From Melioribacter sp051488665 (GTDB lineage Bacteria > Bacteroidota > Ignavibacteria > Ignavibacteriales > Melioribacteraceae): a stretch of DNA of 64,000 bases. The position numbers were made by a program, and so were the translations under genes. Location of the stretch: the NCBI RefSeq assembly GCF_051488665.1, contig NZ_JBPSEG010000012.1, positions 43,044-107,043 on the forward strand. Direction: 5' to 3'. The notes below the pieces were generated by a model. It saw nothing but the letters and a program-made list of their open reading frames with translations, was not told where the DNA came from and searched no databases. Below are positions 25,789 through 32,502 of the stretch, one piece after another; within the stretch, counting starts at the first letter, position 1, and each line of letters begins with the position of its first letter.

Positions 25789-26084
25789 TACGTGGGTCTC
25801 AACTCATCATCCCTTCTACGAAAAGAATCCGCCGGTGGTTTCCAAGTTACAATCTTCAAAGACATACTAACAGAAGAATACCTCAATAAATTGGACTTAA
25901 ACCCCGCCAAATACAAGCAGTACTTTATTTGAAAGAGAATAATAAAATCACCAACAAAGATTATCAGCAAATAAATGATTGTTCTAGAAATACAGCTACC
26001 AATGACCTTGCTGATTTAGTTGAGAAAGGGTTCATTCTTCAAAGTAATGTGAAAGGCGCCGGCTCATTTTATACTTTGAAATAA
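25789..26084 (+). pseudogene. C-terminal remnant of an ATP-binding/HTH regulator (RecG-like, AlbA_2 family), frameshifted
   Basis: One frame reads SLLRKESAGGFQVTIFKDIL then TEEYLNKLDLNP. After a single-base frame change near 25908 it continues RQIQAVLYLKENNKITNKDY then QQINDCSRNTATNDLADLVEKG, finishing GAGSFYTLK before TAA at 26082-26084. This is the winged-helix end of the ATP-binding (Schlafen/AlbA_2-type) transcriptional regulators common in FCB genomes. The main body is missing, and the remaining piece has a frameshift, so it is dead. Confidence 0.7.
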
Positions 26085-26144
26085 TTGCACATTAATTGCA
26101 CAAATTGCACATCAATTGCATATTAATTGCATATTGATGATCAA
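26085..26144. repeat. Cluster of ATTGCA(C/T)A direct repeats
   Basis: Five near-copies of ATTGCACA/ATTGCATATTA occur at 9-13 bp spacing right after the pseudogene stop. More scattered relatives (ATCGCATCA, TTTGCACCA, ATTGCATCA) occur at 26453-26480. The spacing is about one helical turn, so they could bind a protein, but simple AT-rich decay is also possible. Confidence 0.5.
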
Positions 26145-26316
26145 AATTGGGCCGAATTGACCGTTATCGCAGTTATTTGGGGGTAAAGCTAGTAACTCAA
26201 TTGGCTCACAATTCTTATTTTGGAAAATATTTACAAAAACTAACTCTATCCTCGAAAATAATTTCAAATTTCATTCAATTTTCTGCTTTTAGTCGAAAAT
26301 TTTTACAAAACCTATT

Positions 26317-26351
26317 TCACCCTCTCCTTTGGTAAGAGGGCTGGGTGAAGG
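26317..26351. repeat. Dispersed palindromic repeat, copy 2
   Basis: TCACCCTCTCCTTTGGTAAG followed by AGGGCTGGGTGAAGG is a diverged copy of the unit at 11382-11416, with the same hairpin and the same GGGTGA tail. Confidence 0.6.
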
Positions 26352-26368
26352 CATAACTTGGCGATTTT

Positions 26369-26396
26369 GGCGACCTGTCCGCCGGAGCTTAAGCAA
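26369..26396. repeat. TGTCCGCC/GGCGGA-family palindromic repeat
   Basis: TGTCCGCCGGAGCTTAAGCA then AAGGCGGA shares both ends with the short palindrome that broke the integrase at 8624-8640 and resembles the degenerate copy at 12545-12612. The three lie only in the AT-rich half of the window. Confidence 0.6.
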
Positions 26397-26946
26397 AGGC
26401 GGATTAGTTGGCGAATAAATATATCGCCTCAATCGCCTCACAATGGAATCATAATCGCATCATTTGCACCATAATTGCATCAACTACCTTAGAAAAGAAG
26501 CCAATGACGTCACTGAAGACAACCCAAAGAAAAATATTTTCAAGCAACCTTTCACGTGAGGTCTCAGCTCATCAAAAGAACTGGGACAGCCAGTGTTACA
26601 TAAGAAACATTATGCAACTAACTTTGGCAGTCCCAACTAACATTTGTAGTTCTATCGAAGTCGCATAATGTTGCCTTATGTAAACTCGGCACAAAAACAC
26701 TTGTCAGCTCATCATCGCTCATTTCGGGTGGCTCATTCTTCGACACACCCTTCATTCGCTTACATTGGTAAAAGCAATCATTTAAACTTTTCATTGGTCT
26801 TTCTAACATAATATTTCAGCTGAATATCGCTTCATTCCGGCGGCTCGTTCCTCGACACGCCTCCATTCCGCTTGCATTTGTATAATAAAACCAACACTTC
26901 ATTTGTTTAAATAACTTTTTTTATTAATGTTTTCTCAAATGACCTC

Positions 26947-27070
26947 AAATAAATTCCGTTAAAAAATTATTCGCAATGAAGCGTTAAACAGAAAAATCTG
27001 TCTGACCCCGATTCTATCGGGGGAGTTATTTTTCTGTAGAGTAATGAAGAATAATTTTAGGAATTTATTT
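26947..27070. repeat. 124-nt nested palindrome, MITE-like or structured RNA candidate
   Basis: Four consecutive stems nest around one centre: AAATAAATTCC/GGAATTTATTT, AAAATTATTC/GAATAATTTT, ACAGAAAAAT/ATTTTTCTGT and CCCCGAT/ATCGGGG with a 3-nt loop. Each arm is perfect; bulges lie between arms. The outer ends are true inverted repeats, so it could be a miniature transposable element, a strong terminator pair or an RNA gene. No coding potential. Confidence 0.65.
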
Positions 27071-27281
27071 GCAGTCTTGATCTTTTGGTTCTTTTCTATC
27101 AAGAGAAAAGAACATAAAATAACTTGGACACTTTGGACACAATTTCTATTTCTTTTTAATCACAATTTGAAACCGCATAATTTTCCGTCCAAAACGTCCA
27201 ATCTCTAATTCGCTCCTATTTTTATCTTCAAGTCAAACAAAGGCAAATCAAACATAAACATCGATTGTTGTTTAAAATTTT

Positions 27282-27317
27282 CTCAACTCATAAATTCCAA
27301 AAAAGAATTTGAGTTGA
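27282..27317 (+). promoter_or_regulatory. Hairpin immediately upstream of the thermonuclease start
   Basis: TCAACTCATAAATTC pairs with GAATTTGAGTTGA across an 8-nt loop, one arm having three extra bases. The right arm ends 2-3 bases before the ATG at 27320, so folding would hide the ribosome-binding region. This suggests translational control, but it may be chance in AT-rich DNA. Confidence 0.35.
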
Positions 27318-27319
27318 TT

Positions 27320-27868
27320 ATGTTTATCACACATACAAATAAATATCTCCAACTTTCAAAACTAATATCATCCTTTTCGCGTATCGGAATACTTATTTCA
27401 CTTCTTCTTTTTATTTCCGGCACTATTCATTGTCAATATAAAATGTATTATCCTTACGGCTACACAGTAAAAGCAAAAGTAGCTCGCGTAATTGACGGTG
27501 ATACCTTCGTACTTTCAGATTCACAACACGTAAGAATGCTGGGGATAGACACACCTGAATTAGAAAGAAATGGTAAACCGGCTGAACCCTTCTCAGATTC
27601 CGCCAAGGTTCTTACCAAGCAGCTTATTGACGGTAAAACAATTAAACTCACATTTGATGGTAAGTCATTCGATATTTTCGGCAGACTGTTAGCATACGTT
27701 TGGCTTACAAATAAAGCTGGTCAAGACTCAATCTTTGTCCAAGCAGAATTACTTAAAAAAGGTTATGCACATATTCGCTATTATCCAAAAGGTAAGCGGT
27801 ATTACGAAATATTCTACAACCTTCGCCGCACAGCAATGAAAAACAATTTGGGAATTTGGTCCAAGTAA
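27320..27868 (+). CDS. Secreted thermonuclease-like (SNase family) nuclease
   Basis: The start is the ATG at 27320 (an upstream TTG is less likely). An N-terminal hydrophobic segment (about 22-40, ILISLLLFISGTIHCQ) is a signal peptide or membrane anchor. The SNase fold follows: VKAKVARVIDGDTFVL, then VRMLGIDTPELE with the catalytic Arg and Glu of micrococcal nuclease, and later FGRLLAYVWL with the second catalytic Arg, ending GLYIW-like as NLGIWSK. It would cut DNA or RNA with Ca2+ in the periplasm or outside. It lies inside the mobile island, so it may be cargo or a remnant of a transfer module. Confidence 0.9.
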   Translation: MFITHTNKYLQLSKLISSFSRIGILISLLLFISGTIHCQYKMYYPYGYTVKAKVARVIDGDTFVLSDSQHVRMLGIDTPELERNGKPAEPFSDSAKVLTKQLIDGKTIKLTFDGKSFDIFGRLLAYVWLTNKAGQDSIFVQAELLKKGYAHIRYYPKGKRYYEIFYNLRRTAMKNNLGIWSK

Positions 27869-27871
27869 TTT

Positions 27872-28129
27872 ATGCAGTTGGAAAAATTAAATATCGATCA
27901 TCTTTTAACTGATAACAAATTCAAAGAATTCTATTCTCTTGGATTAATTGATGAAATCGCTCTGCGCAATCTCCAAATCAAAAACGATTACAACCAACTT
28001 CGCAAATCTCATTCGATGATTGAATCCATTTCACAACTATCCCAAAAATATTTCCTCTCATTCGATTCCATCAACTCAATTTTATTTCGTGAAAGAAACA
28101 AAAAATCAGTCCTCGATCTTACCTTCTAA
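27872..28129 (+). CDS. Small helical protein of unknown function
   Basis: This 85-residue frame starts 3 bp after the nuclease stop and so is probably co-translated. It is predicted helical (IDEIALRNLQIKNDYNQLRK; later SFDSINSILFRERNKK) with a possible HTH-like C-terminal half. No family recognised. Confidence that it is a gene comes from spacing and normal composition. Confidence 0.5.
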   Translation: MQLEKLNIDHLLTDNKFKEFYSLGLIDEIALRNLQIKNDYNQLRKSHSMIESISQLSQKYFLSFDSINSILFRERNKKSVLDLTF

Positions 28130-28255
28130 ATAGTATCTGAATAGTATGTAAATAGTCTTAGCATACAATCACACTGTAATCATTCCTACAGTTACATTTT
28201 TTCTCTATCTCAATACTTTTCAGTCGTCATTAACCAAAGAAAGGAGAAAAATAAA

Positions 28256-28939
28256 ATGGCACGTTTAACTGGTAGTGTACTCGGTAACTTAAGAGGTAAA
28301 CTCGGAAACCTCTCAGCAAGAACTGTTGAAGGAAAAACGATTCTTTCGGCAAGACCTTCATCTTTCACAGTAAGTCAGACTCCAGAATCTATAGAAGCAA
28401 GAAAGCGTTTCGGTATAACCGGCAACTTTTCAAAATTCCTTATGGAGAATCCCGATCTTGTTTCTATTTGGACTAAAGAGAAATATCCTGGTATGAGTGT
28501 TTTCAATACAATCTTCAAAAGCAATTATCCTTACACTTCGCCGGATAGACCAACTGAGGACAATATAATCACTCCTGGTGGTTTCGGTCTTCCTGTAACA
28601 ACCGCAACACTTGCATCAGATAATCTAACCTTAGAACTTGGTGCATTGGATTCAGTTGCAATATTCTCTCCCGAAGAAGTCGATTTATCAATTGCTGCAG
28701 TTGTAGTTTACCATAATCCAATTAACCCGGAAGACAATCCGTACAGAGTAATCAAACTCTCCAAAGCAGAATCCGGCTTCGATTTCTCAGCAGTTTATAA
28801 CGGCACTCTTCCACTTGATGTAGTACAACAAAGCATCGCTGCAAAATATCAAAATAGCATTCTTTATTTAGCTGTTGCTTCCAAATCGGCTGAAGGTAGT
28901 GTAGTTCAGTACTCAGCTACATTTACACAGCAGTCTTAG
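28256..28939 (+). CDS. DUF6266-like protein of mobile-element type
   Basis: A strong ribosome-binding site (AAAGGAG, 10 bp before ATG) precedes a 227-residue protein that begins MARLTGSVLGNLRGKLGNLS then ARTVEGKTILSARPSS, the N-terminal pattern of DUF6266 (Gly-Lys-x-Gly-Asn segments then 'RP'). The rest is beta-rich with no signal peptide. DUF6266 proteins are found in FCB genomes near mobile or repeated loci; function is unknown. A structural or surface role is speculation. It has its own upstream gap of 126 bp and a hairpin after the stop. Confidence 0.65.
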   Translation: MARLTGSVLGNLRGKLGNLSARTVEGKTILSARPSSFTVSQTPESIEARKRFGITGNFSKFLMENPDLVSIWTKEKYPGMSVFNTIFKSNYPYTSPDRPTEDNIITPGGFGLPVTTATLASDNLTLELGALDSVAIFSPEEVDLSIAAVVVYHNPINPEDNPYRVIKLSKAESGFDFSAVYNGTLPLDVVQQSIAAKYQNSILYLAVASKSAEGSVVQYSATFTQQS

Positions 28940-28955
28940 TAACTTAATCCTTCCA

Positions 28956-28984
28956 AGGGCTTCTCTATTTGATAGGGAAGTCCT
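28956..28984 (+). terminator. Hairpin after the DUF6266-like gene
   Basis: AGGGCTTCTCTAT and ATAGGGAAGTCCT pair with one G-U and one mismatch around a 3-nt loop, starting 17 bp after the stop. It lacks a clear U-run. The remaining 28,985-29,446 stretch has no gene apart from a large imperfect palindrome (29,226-29,333). Confidence 0.4.
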
Positions 28985-29225
28985 ATCATTATCACACGAA
29001 TCAATCCTTCGCCCTATTTCGCTCATTACATAAATAATAAAGCATTTATTCCATTCCCTCAGCAAGGCTATCAATCAATCACAATATTCAGCGTCAATTA
29101 GACGTAGCTCTTGCCACCCAAAAACACGGCGTCAACACCTACTAAGTCCCAATTTGATGTTTTGCTAATCGCAAAACGTTAAAAGCACATTTCGCCCGCT
29201 GCTTTTTCAAGCTTAGTGTTTACCT

Positions 29226-29333
29226 AACATAATCAATAAATCGGGGCAAGGGTATATAAACTCATACCGCTATTTCTTTTGATAATAGTGTTAGCGGTAT
29301 TCGCCCTTGCCTTGAATAATCATGTTAATCGTA
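29226..29333. repeat. Large imperfect palindrome with three stems
   Basis: Nested arms AACAT/ATGTT (outer), GGCAAGGG/CCCTTGCC (29245-29252, 29304-29311) and ATACCGCTA/TAGCGGTAT (29264-29272, 29292-29300) surround a 19-nt loop. The symmetric layout recalls integron attC sites, but the RYYYAAC/GTTRRRY boxes and spacing do not fit properly, and no IntI is present. Confidence 0.5.
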
Positions 29334-29446
29334 CAACATCACCATGTCCTTACATAAAAAACGCAAAGTCGCTGATAAGCGGGCAAAATATGTTTTTTGT
29401 GGGGCAGTACGCCTTTTTTATCATTCTCGTAAAAAAAGGAGTTACA

Positions 29447-29662
29447 ATGAATTCAAATCAAAAACCAGATGAATTGCAATTATTCTTTGAAGAAAGCCAA
29501 AATTCCGGCTGGATTCCTAAACACGAGTGTAGTAATAATCTTAAAATCATTTCTCAAACTCACTCAGTTAATTCATTGAACAATATTGTAATTGCTCAAA
29601 CCAAGCAATGTAAAATCTGCGGTAAAGAGTTTGAAGAATCTAATCCAGAGGGGATAAGATGA
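29447..29662 (+). CDS. Small Zn-ribbon-like protein paired with a SymE-like gene
   Basis: The start is the ATG at 29447, preceded by AAAAAAAGGAG at good spacing; the open frame upstream is noncoding in character. The 71 residues contain one Cys near position 27 and a C-terminal CKICGKEF pair, so a small zinc-binding fold is possible. Its stop overlaps the next ATG (ATGA), giving a coupled two-gene unit. No family recognised. As the upstream partner of a SymE-like toxin it could be an antitoxin, which is speculation. Confidence 0.6.
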   Translation: MNSNQKPDELQLFFEESQNSGWIPKHECSNNLKIISQTHSVNSLNNIVIAQTKQCKICGKEFEESNPEGIR

Positions 29663-29838
29663 AAGTATATGAAAGCAGCCATCGCACAAAGCGGGATCAT
29701 AAGAAGGTCCCGCAGATAAAAATTAAAAACTCACAGTTAGTCAATATTGGTTTTGAAATCGGTAAAGAATATACCGTTGTATATCAACCCGGCAAAATTA
29801 CACTTGTTCTTGTTGCTAAAGAGGGAAGCAATCACTAA
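29659..29838 (+). CDS. SymE-like toxin family protein (59 aa)
   Basis: The ATG overlaps the preceding stop by 4 bp. The 59 residues include KVPQIKIKNSQLVNIGFEIG followed by KEYTVVYQPGKITLVLV, matching the SymE_toxin pattern (VPxIxLxGxWLxxAGFxxGxxxxVxxxxGxLxI). SymE of E. coli is an SOS-induced protein of AbrB-like fold, first described as an endoribonuclease and later linked to nucleoid condensation, controlled by an antisense RNA. Here the protein is short and no antisense RNA can be read by eye. It lies less than 200 bp from tRNA-Asp, at the end of the island. Confidence 0.75.
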   Translation: MKVYESSHRTKRDHKKVPQIKIKNSQLVNIGFEIGKEYTVVYQPGKITLVLVAKEGSNH

Positions 29839-29916
29839 TTTCATTTTAAGATGATGCTAAGTTTAACTAACCATATTAACCAACCAACAATAAAAAGGAT
29901 GTACCTCAAAAAAGTG

Positions 29917-29946
29917 GGTACAAAATGGGTACACAGTGGGGTACAA
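29917..29946. repeat. Three GGGTACA direct repeats next to tRNA-Asp, possible integrase arm sites
   Basis: GGGTACA occurs at 29917, 29928 and 29940, 11-12 bp apart, i.e. on the same face of the helix. Location between the cargo and the tRNA 3' end is where arm-type integrase or excisionase sites would be expected. Function is inferred only from spacing and place. Confidence 0.4.
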
Positions 29947-29981
29947 TGACAGTGGGATTTTAAGGAAGAGCAGAAACAAAA

Positions 29982-30016
29982 AAAGCCTCAAAACAAACTG
30001 TTTTGAAGCTTTTCTA
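29982..30016 (-). terminator. Rho-independent terminator of tRNA-Asp
   Basis: In the leftward direction AAAAGCTTCAAAAC, a short loop and GTTTTGAGGCTTTTTTT form a stem followed by a T-run, 3-4 bases past the tRNA 3' end. Confidence 0.75.
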
Positions 30017-30018
30017 TG

Positions 30019-30093
30019 CGGGGCCGACGAGACTCGAACTCGCGACCTCCTGCGTGACAGGCAGGCGTTCTAACCAAACTGAACTACGACCCC
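30019..30093 (-). tRNA. tRNA-Asp (GTC)
   Basis: The minus-strand sequence folds as a complete tRNA: acceptor arms GGGGTCG/CGGCCCC with a G-U pair, anticodon arm CCTGC-CTGTCAC-GCAGG with anticodon GTC, T-arm GCGAG-TTCGAGT-CTCGT, D-arm with GGTTAGA. The discriminator is G and no CCA is encoded. Its 3' end faces the AT-rich mobile half of the window, which marks it as the probable integration site. Confidence 0.95.
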
Positions 30094-30310
30094 ATTTATT
30101 TAAGAACTTTGTTTCGGCGCTATCCGATCCCGCCCCGGCGGGACGACATACTGCGCGCCAGATATCCCGATTTACCGGGATAACCGAACAGAACTAATTT
30201 CTAAAAAAGAACATAATCCTTTCGAAAAACGCCTACAAAAATAGTGAATCTACCTAATCAGAAGCAAGAAAAATTTTTTTTGAATTTTCAGTGAACTCTT
30301 TAATTGCAAT

Positions 30311-30328
30311 ATATGTTACAACACATAT
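30311..30328. promoter_or_regulatory. MarR-type operator candidate before the YceI-MarR operon
   Basis: ATATGT and ACATAT form perfect 6-bp inverted arms separated by 6 bp, 38 bp before the YceI start. MarR dimers bind such short inverted repeats, and a MarR gene is in this operon. Confidence 0.5.
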
Positions 30329-30366
30329 ACTAATTAGTTTTTCTAACCAAAAAAAGGAGAAATACA

Positions 30367-30954
30367 ATGCGCAAGTTATTTTTATCATCTTTAATGCTCT
30401 TTTTAGCCGCCGGGTTAATAAACGCCCAGACTAAATGGAATTTCGATAAATCCCATTCCAAAGTCGCTTTTAAAGTTAAGCATATGGTTATATCGGAAGT
30501 AACCGGATATTTCAACGAGTACGAAGGCACGGTTGAAACTAACGGCGATAATTTCGAAAACGCCAAAATTAATTTTACCATCGACGTCAACAGTATTGAC
30601 ACCGACAACGAAAAACGCGACGAACACTTGAAATCGGACGACTTTTTCAATGCCGCCAAATTTCCCAAAATTACCTTCGTCGGCAAATCCTTCAAAAAAG
30701 TTGCGGACAATAAATATAAATTGGTGGGCGACCTCACAATACGCGACAATACAAAAGAAGTTACCCTCGACGTAACTTTCAACGGGATGGTTAACGACCC
30801 GTGGGGCAATACGCGCGCAGGCTTCAAAGTAACCGGCACAATCAACCGTTTCGACTACGGTCTGAAATGGAATGCATTGCTTGAACTCGGCGGAGCGGTT
30901 GTAAGCGAAGACGTCGACATTGTTATCGATATAGAACTTATTAAAGCGAAATGA
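30367..30954 (+). CDS. YceI-family periplasmic protein
   Basis: A signal peptide (residues 1-20, ending GLINA) is followed by a YceI/lipocalin-like beta barrel: TKWNFDKSHSKVAFKVKHMV, then FTIDVNSIDTDNEKRDEHLK and the C-terminal FDYGLKWNALLELGGAVVSE with VDIVIDIELI, all typical. YceI proteins bind isoprenoid lipids in the periplasm; the ligand here is unknown. A strong AAAAAGGAG site precedes the start, and the stop overlaps the MarR start (ATGA). Confidence 0.93.
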   Translation: MRKLFLSSLMLFLAAGLINAQTKWNFDKSHSKVAFKVKHMVISEVTGYFNEYEGTVETNGDNFENAKINFTIDVNSIDTDNEKRDEHLKSDDFFNAAKFPKITFVGKSFKKVADNKYKLVGDLTIRDNTKEVTLDVTFNGMVNDPWGNTRAGFKVTGTINRFDYGLKWNALLELGGAVVSEDVDIVIDIELIKAK

Positions 30955-31400
30955 GATTAGAAGACGAGATAAAACAGAAAAAATTCAGGAATGAATTTCA
31001 TAAACTGACGGTCAATCTTCATTATACGAACAACTGGCTGATAAATACACACAAGTCGATTTTCGAACGGTTCGGCATAACGCCGAACCAGTTCAATATA
31101 TTGCGTATTTTGAGAGGACAATATCCCGAAAGCGCGTCTGTAAATCTGCTAAAAGAGCGTATGCTCGATAAAACGTCCGACGCTTCCCGATTGGTCGAAC
31201 GGCTCCGCCTCAAAGGGCTGGTCGATAGAAATCGATGCCCGAACGACAGACGACGCGCCAATGTGATTATTACCGAGAAAGGACTCGACCTTTTAAAAGA
31301 GATCGATAAATGCGACGATGAATTCGACAGGGCTCTGTCGAATCTTACCGAAAACGAAGCCAAATTACTAAACGATTTGCTCGACAAAATGAGAGGCTGA
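30951..31400 (+). CDS. MarR-family transcriptional regulator
   Basis: The 149 residues show the winged helix of MarR: FGITPNQFNILRILRGQYPE, then KERMLDKTSDASRLVERLRLKG (recognition helix) and the wing CPNDRRRANVIITEKG. Coupled to the YceI gene, it probably represses that operon through the inverted repeat at 30311-30328 and responds to a small aromatic or lipid-like ligand (typical for the family, not shown here). Confidence 0.92.
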   Translation: MRLEDEIKQKKFRNEFHKLTVNLHYTNNWLINTHKSIFERFGITPNQFNILRILRGQYPESASVNLLKERMLDKTSDASRLVERLRLKGLVDRNRCPNDRRRANVIITEKGLDLLKEIDKCDDEFDRALSNLTENEAKLLNDLLDKMRG

Positions 31401-31469
31401 AAAAATATTCTTTCCTCAGTGCGGAAATTCTGTTACATTTATTAACAAAAATTTCCGCGCGGGGGATTT

Positions 31470-32492
31470 GTGCGTGTCTTACTTGTTTTATTAGTGATTT
31501 TATCCGGCTGCTCTGCCGTCTACGACTCGGTATATCCCACTCTTACCGACGGCAAGTACGACAGCGAATTTCCGTATAAAAGCTCCTCGGAACAATTAGA
31601 AGAGATAAGCAATTCAATCAATCTCCTGAACAGCATAGCGTTCTATACAGGATATGTTTTCGACGAAAATTCGCGGCTAACCAGAAAGAACATCTCGCAG
31701 ACAGATATCGAATCCGCGGCTGTGGAAAAAGTTTATTTCAACCGCACCGCATCGGGAACGGCTACTTTGATTTATTCAGGGGACGGAAGTATTCTCTACC
31801 TTACCGTAGCTCACATCGTGGCTTTCCCCGATACAGTCTATTCCTATTTTATCAATCCGGACGGCAGCGTTTCCGAATATATCGAAAGCATATCGATTAA
31901 ATCGAGACAAAGCAATTACATTCCCGACCTTCCCGACGGCGGAGAGCTCGATATAATTTTAATGGATAAGAATATCGACGTAGCGCTCCTTGGCAAGAAA
32001 ATCGATCCCAAAGCGGCTTTTGCGCTCAATCCTTTTAATTACCCGTGGGGCTCATCGTCCGAACTGGAATGGGGCACTTTCGTCTACGTATTCGGATATC
32101 CGATGAATTATAAAATGATTACGAAAGCGCTAGTGAGCAATCCCAAAAGAGAAAAGAACATCTTTTTAATAGACGCCGTCTTCAATAAAGGTTCCAGCGG
32201 CGGTATCGTTCTGGCTATCCGGGACGGAGTGCCGAATTTCGAACTTGTCGGACTCGTTCGTTCAGTGCCGGCAGATTTCCAATTGAATCTTCATCCCTTC
32301 ACCAAAGAACACGATATCGACTTCAATCCTCAAATTCCTTATAAAGGCGAAGTTTACGTGGAAAAAGAGCAAGTTATTAGAAGCGGCATTGTAAAGGTAA
32401 TCGGAATTGAAGCCGTCAAAGATTTTATCGGTAAGCACCTTCCATACCTCAGAAGCAAAGGTTATTACCTCAGCGGATTTATAACAAATTAA
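31470..32492 (+). CDS. Trypsin-like serine protease lipoprotein
   Basis: The start is GTG with a GGGGGA site upstream. A lipobox (LVILSGCSA, Cys14) predicts a lipid-anchored periplasmic protein. The chymotrypsin-like triad is readable: His115 in LTVAHIV, Asp170 in NIDVALLG and Ser243 in NKGSSGGIVL. At 340 residues it lacks a PDZ domain. It may be a Deg-like quality-control or processing protease; the substrate is unknown. Gaps of 69 and 10 bp separate it from its neighbours. Confidence 0.82.
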   Translation: MRVLLVLLVILSGCSAVYDSVYPTLTDGKYDSEFPYKSSSEQLEEISNSINLLNSIAFYTGYVFDENSRLTRKNISQTDIESAAVEKVYFNRTASGTATLIYSGDGSILYLTVAHIVAFPDTVYSYFINPDGSVSEYIESISIKSRQSNYIPDLPDGGELDIILMDKNIDVALLGKKIDPKAAFALNPFNYPWGSSSELEWGTFVYVFGYPMNYKMITKALVSNPKREKNIFLIDAVFNKGSSGGIVLAIRDGVPNFELVGLVRSVPADFQLNLHPFTKEHDIDFNPQIPYKGEVYVEKEQVIRSGIVKVIGIEAVKDFIGKHLPYLRSKGYYLSGFITN

Positions 32493-32502
32493 TATATCTC
32501 TT

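Larger units (their letters stand above)
26145..27319. other. About 1.2 kb non-coding region with hairpins and diverged repeats
   Basis: No convincing gene is present between the pseudogene and the thermonuclease. The region holds a copy of the CCCTCTCC palindromic repeat (26317-26351) and a TGTCCGCC...GGCGGA repeat (26369-26396). It also has an inverted repeat ACATAAG..ACATTATGC/GCATAATGT..CTTATGT (26598-26681), two diverged direct repeats (about 26722-26770 and 26830-26880) and a 124-nt nested palindrome (26947-27070). A short motif ACGTG(A)GGTCTCA(A/G)CTCATCA near 26554 recurs at about 25796. It looks like a dumping ground of small non-autonomous repeats. Confidence 0.6.

Noticed and set aside
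26408..26809. Two short open frames in the repeat-rich gap (86 and 63 codons)
   Set aside because: They overlap inverted and direct repeats, and the second is a product of the repeated unit; no translation signals.
29226..29333. Integron attC site
   Set aside because: Outer boxes do not match RYYYAAC/GTTRRRY as a pair, spacing is too long, and there is no IntI-type integrase.
30003..30197. Open frame across tRNA-Asp (TRLELATSCVTGRRSNQTEL type)
   Set aside because: This is the well-known false frame read through the antisense strand of a tRNA gene.
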